NCBI GenBank assembly: GCA_008692225.1
Contig: VICG01000005.1
Span: forward strand, 1-64,000
DNA: 64,000 nt
Direction of reading: 5' to 3'
Origin: Monilinia fructicola
Taxonomy: Eukaryota; Ascomycota; Leotiomycetes; Helotiales; Sclerotiniaceae
The number at the start of each line of letters is the position of its first letter. Position 1 is the stretch's first letter. This document shows, piece by piece, positions 59,751 through 64,000 of the stretch. The translations under genes were made by a program, and so were the position numbers. The notes beneath the pieces are model-generated. The model was not told where the DNA came from. It made no database searches and worked only from the letters and a program-made list of their open reading frames with translations.

Positions 59751-62694
59751 GCATTTTATAGACTCCAAACAGTAAAATCAAATACCGGGGATATCATTGA
59801 AGACTAGTGTTCTCCCAATATGGGATATATATACATATACAGAAAATTTTACGTTTGAAGTTTGGTTTTGGGGGTAGGGGGATTTTGTATTGCTATTATT
59901 ATTGCGGACGGGGATGTGATATATGATATATGTTTGTGTGTTTGGTATGTGTGGTTGGGCATATATATGTATGTATAGCTTTATATGATATGTTATTGGA
60001 TGATATGTGTGGGGAGGTGTATGTAGATAGAGGAAAGATGGGAGGATGGGAAGATGGGGGATAAAAATTGATATTGAGATATTGAGTTTGGGACTGTGGA
60101 GTATTTTGTCTTGAGGGAGTTACGGTGGATGTTGGAAATGGGGTGTTTGTAATGTTTGTTGTAGGGAACAGAGGATACGTTTCAGGTGCGGTGTAATATC
60201 CATGACAGATGAACTTGAACTTGGGCTTGGGGATAGAGATGAAGATAGTGCAGTGATCTCTAATACGCACGAATGGGCTTTGATCTGTTTGATGCGTTTG
60301 CAGGAGATTGAGGGTGTACTTTAATTGACCTTACCCTACTGGTTGTGAGTATCCGGTAGTAGAAGATCCCCAAAGTGAATCTAATCTACACATGATAATA
60401 CATCAAAAAGCAGATATGTCACATTTGCATGCACTCGATCCATCTTCTTAATTTCTGCAGGTTTGTCCCCAACGGGGTGGACAACGAGAATGGTAGGTGA
60501 CGTTGTTTCAGTCTTACGACAATGGGACACATGTCTTGGAACCAATACTTCTTGGGATTTGCGAGGCATTTGCAAGGCATTTGAGAGGCATTTGAGAGGG
60601 AGGTATTTGACATGTGAAGGGGGAGAGTAAGCCCGAGTTTTCGGTAAGTGGATGTGACTGTGGCTGCGTGTGTGGCGGTTGGGGGATTGGGCGATGGCTA
60701 CGAAGGGATGGAGGGGATGAGAGCGTAAGAGAGATGAGCTGGTGGGGATGGGGGATGATGGGTGGAGTTTGTTTGTGAGAGGGTGGGTTGGTTGGGTTGA
60801 GTTGGCTGATTGATTGATCGGATTGAGGATGTGGATTGAGCTTTGATGGTTCGTTCGTAGTTATGAACCATGGTGAATTACATGGTAGAGAAATCTTGGT
60901 ATGAAGCAAATGCTAGGATGATTTGCAAAGAGTTGATGGCGGGAAGTACACAGCCACATGATGATCTCCCCGTTTCCTTCCCATTTTCGTTCTGCAACCC
61001 CGGAGAGTATAAAAGTAAGTACAACGCTACCGAGAGTGTGCGGAGAACTTCTCTCCTACTCCCCATTTCATGTTTCACCATACCCCAGGTTCTGCATGGT
61101 TCACTTGACAATGGTGCGCGCGTAGGAAAGAATGCGAGTCAGTCAGTCAGTCAGCCAGTCAGTCAGTCGGGAAGGAGATTGATTTCCACATCAGTACCGT
61201 CTCCGAAACTATTGAGCAATGTTACTGTATGGTAGTCTTCTGCACACACAACCTTATTTTTCAAGGTAAGAATCAAGTGCCGCAAATCCGATCAGATATC
61301 TGAAATGCTTCGTTTATGTTTTTTTCTCATCACATCGCATCACATCGCAATATATACATGGATACATTCATCCATCCATCCATCACTGATGAATGATAAA
61401 ATGACGGGAACGGAAGAATCACAAGACTGTATAAGAAAGACCCTGGTTATGCACTTATCGACCTTTTGAGCAAATAGCATCTCGCGAAACGAAATATATC
61501 GATGTGATGGATTTGCGTTACATTTGCCCCGCACCCCTCATTTTCAAAACTCCTAGAGATGCGAGATAGAGGAAAGTTTTCTAATGTGAGGATATCATTG
61601 GTTCATTGAACATTGGCCTGTCACTGGACAGATGAGGATGACAGGATAATAAATAATATCGAGATTGAGGTTGATATCGATATCGATATCGATATTGATA
61701 TTGTCATCAACAAGAATCGAAACTGGATGGAAACTTTTCTCAACCGAGGATCGGAAAATAATTATTAAACGGGATTCGATCAATGCATAACAAGATACAT
61801 TGATCCCACCATGCATTCGCAATGAACAAATCCCCTGGTGAGAAAATTTCATCATCGGCGTAACTTACTTGATATCCAACGAGAAGCATCCCGCACCGCC
61901 GTTCCCTTGTCCGAAAACCCGAATGCTTCCCGCAATCTCCTATGCCTTCACAAGCCGCCAGACGCTGGCAGCCAAAACATATGGTCTGTAGGTAGGTAGG
62001 TGTAGGTGGAGGTGATGGTCACCGCTGCACTATGTAGTATGTGGTGCCACTGCCGGATCTCCATTTTATGTTTATATCCGACGATTGGTAGGTTGCAGGT
62101 TGATCAAGGAGAAGACTGTACTTTTGTAAAGTCATGTAAGTCAGGATGGTGGTGCAATATCGGAAGGATGATTGGATTGATGCATCAAGCATTGAATTCT
62201 CCTTATGCCACTACTGTGTATGTATGTATCAGTGTATCCGGATCAAAAGTATGCGGCAGCGCACCGCCCGTGCACAGGTAGAACTCATTAGGCGACCTGG
62301 GGATCGGTGACAGGATGGACGCACGGCACTGTATGATTCTTGGCTTGGGAGTGGGAAGATGTTGAAGGAAGTGGAGAGAGGGTGTGGCGTGGAGGGGGTG
62401 GAAAATATGATGTATCGCGTAGTAATTTGTTTTTCGCCTCCGCAATTTCGATTTTGTTTCGTTGGAGGCTTGGTTGGGTAGGGAATTCCTCGTCGCTAGC
62501 TCGGATTGGTGTTGGGGAGCTGTGCGTATGTGTATATGTGTGTATGTGTATGCAGGATAAGTAGTAGATTCGGGAAGAAGCGGGTTGGGCTTGTGCTTGG
62601 GTTTGCTGGTGGGGAGATATGGAGCTGGTTGGATTGGGAGATGAGACATGGGCGATGGGAGATGGCAGATGGCAGATGGCAGATGTGCTATACA

Positions 62695-62858
62695 GTATGT
62701 ATGTATGTATGTATGTATGTATGTATGTATGTATGTATGTATGTATGTATGTATGTATGTATGTATGTATGTATGTATGTATGTATGTATGTATGTATGT
62801 ATGTATGTATGTATGTATGTATGTATGTATGTATGTATGTATGTATGTATGTATGTAT
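62695..62858. repeat. (GTAT)41 tetranucleotide microsatellite
   Basis: Forty-one perfect copies of gtat, then interrupted copies to about 62918. Poly-MYVCMYVC-type ORFs spanning it are artefacts. Confidence 0.97.
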
Positions 62859-63061
62859 AATTATGATGTATATATGTATGTGTGGATGTATGTATGTATG
62901 TATGTGTGTATGTATGTACCTACTTACAGTGGTTAGGTATATTATACGTTTATGGGAAACACGTTTTCAGACGAGATACATGGATTAGTAGATTGATATT
63001 GGGGTTGAGATGCTCGGGCGTTAAAGTTTTCTACATCGTTGGGTACATAGATTCAACAGAT

Positions 63062-63118
63062 CAATGGAGCAATGGATCAATGGAGCAATGGAGCAATGGA
63101 TCAATGGATCAAAAGATC
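63062..63118. repeat. AATGGATC/AATGGAGC octamer array
   Basis: About seven copies of an 8-bp unit alternating atggatca and atggagca. Confidence 0.85.
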
Positions 63119-64000
63119 AAAAGATCTCTCTACTGTTTCTTTTGATTAGGGGTTTGACGAGACGAGAGATAAGAAGGAACTACAGTAAGGTTATTGCTCG
63201 TACGATGAAAGGTGGGTGTGTGTAGCAAAGTGCAAATGATACGTGCTGTACTCGAGTATGTTCTGTACAGTAATTATGATACAGTACTGTATTATTCTCG
63301 CTATAAGGATTCAGGTAATTAGATAAACCTTGGAATTCCCTTGTCAAATTGTACAGTAAATGGAGTCATCTCAAGCTCCACTAGCTCTCATGCATTTGAT
63401 GACGAGATGATTCCACTCCACTCCATATCGGAAAATTCTCGATCGATATTTAGATTGTAGATTGATTGGGTTTGAGAATGTACGGCAGTACAGTACTACA
63501 GTACTGTTACTGTACTGGTATGGGCCAAATATAGTTGATTAGATGGCATCCATCGAGAGTCGAGACGGTCAAAAAAGGGCTTCCAAGGTTCACTCAACAA
63601 GCCCGAGTCTAATCATACAGTACACTGGAAGATTATTAGGTAGTATCAGAAGGATCTTTGCACCCTCAGCCATTCTAAATAAATCCAACCCCTCCGTCTA
63701 TCTAATCTCTACAGTAGCAGTGTAGCATGAATGCCACTAACAAGCGATGTAGTACCCGGCTCGAACCGTGCCTTTTTTGATACATGAGGGATAAGGATAG
63801 GGGAGGTAAAGTGAAAAAAGAGTCGTACTGTACTGTATGTATGTAATAAACTCGGGCCGTAAATCGATCCTTTAACTTAAAATTACATCAACAGAACAGC
63901 CGTGCAAGCTTGGCAGTTGGTTGATCAATCATCAGTGAGAGGGCAAGGGATTTTAGAAATAGCTTCTACTGTCGTTATTGGGGTCGTGAAAAGGGTAAAT

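Larger units (their letters stand above)
57403..64000. other. Repeat-rich terminal spacer, no supported gene
   Basis: 6.6 kb dominated by simple sequence: (ATAC)n at 59693-59746, an AGTC run near 61138-61168, ATCGAT palindromes near 61675-61700, a (GTAT)41 array at 62695-62858, an AATGGA(T/G)C array at 63062-63118, and clustered GTACTGTAC motifs near 63240-63515. ORFs here are short, antisense to each other, or built from repeats. A gene beyond the window may use the right edge as promoter. Confidence 0.55.

Noticed and set aside
60870..61235. 121-residue plus-strand ORF
   Set aside because: Its C-terminal part reads through an AGTC repeat, and it is antisense to another short ORF; no domain.
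62506..62988. Overlapping ORFs of Met-Tyr-Val-Cys repeats
   Set aside because: They translate the (GTAT)41 microsatellite in three frames.

Overview
The window is eukaryotic and fungal. Genes carry short GT...AG introns (mostly 45-110 bp) with CTAAC/CTRAC-like branch points, they are separated by long microsatellite-rich spacers, and the recognisable proteins are filamentous-ascomycete types: a CYS3/MetR bZIP regulator, a CHL4/Mis15 kinetochore protein, a CFEM GPI-anchored protein, a SLIP-GC-type nuclear GTPase and a NACHT NLR. Two AT-rich blocks with C-to-T/G-to-A signatures show repeat-induced point mutation (RIP), which places it in Pezizomycotina. My best guess is Leotiomycetes/Sclerotiniaceae (Botrytis or Sclerotinia-like); that is recognition from protein style, not a database match.

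Layout. 1-5.2 kb: spacer with minisatellites. 5.3-8.8 kb: a 1184-residue coiled-coil protein. 9.6-10.9 kb: TatD-family DNase. 11.3-12.8 kb (minus): CHL4/CENP-N-like kinetochore protein, with cell-cycle-type promoter elements. 14.9-19.0 kb: SLIP-GC-like GTPase gene destroyed by an in-frame 864-bp tandem duplication that was then RIP-mutated. 21.4-23.0 kb: CYS3-type bZIP with an 811-bp intron. 25.5-27.4 kb (minus): Cys-rich-tail protein of unknown function. 30.4-32.5 kb: gamma-glutamyltranspeptidase, 8 exons. 33.0-34.9 kb (minus) and 35.2-36.2 kb: ALG11 and a COX18-type insertase, divergent. 36.8-37.7 kb: a pentanucleotide array and a RIP-eroded inverted-repeat element just upstream of RNR1 (38.1-41.0 kb). 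43.5 kb: intron-containing tRNA. 49.1-50.4 kb: CFEM protein. 51.6-54.8 kb (minus): NACHT-HEAT NLR. 56.0-57.4 kb: multi-pass membrane protein. 57.4-64 kb: repeat-rich spacer with no gene I can support.

The genes are mostly unrelated housekeeping and accessory functions, as expected for a fungal chromosome, so no operon-like system is visible. The sulphur regulator (CYS3) and gamma-glutamyltranspeptidase (glutathione breakdown) lie about 7 kb apart and both carry CACGTG boxes, a suggestive but unproven link. The most unusual items are the RIP-inactivated GTPase and the NLR whose N-terminus may be TIR/SEFIR-like.

Quality caution: conserved ORFs in TatD, ALG11, RNR1, the NLR and probably the membrane protein are interrupted by single extra bases, nearly all in homopolymer runs. 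Removing exactly one base at each site restores both frame and family sequence. Essential genes such as RNR1 cannot tolerate this, so I read these as sequencing over-calls, not biology.
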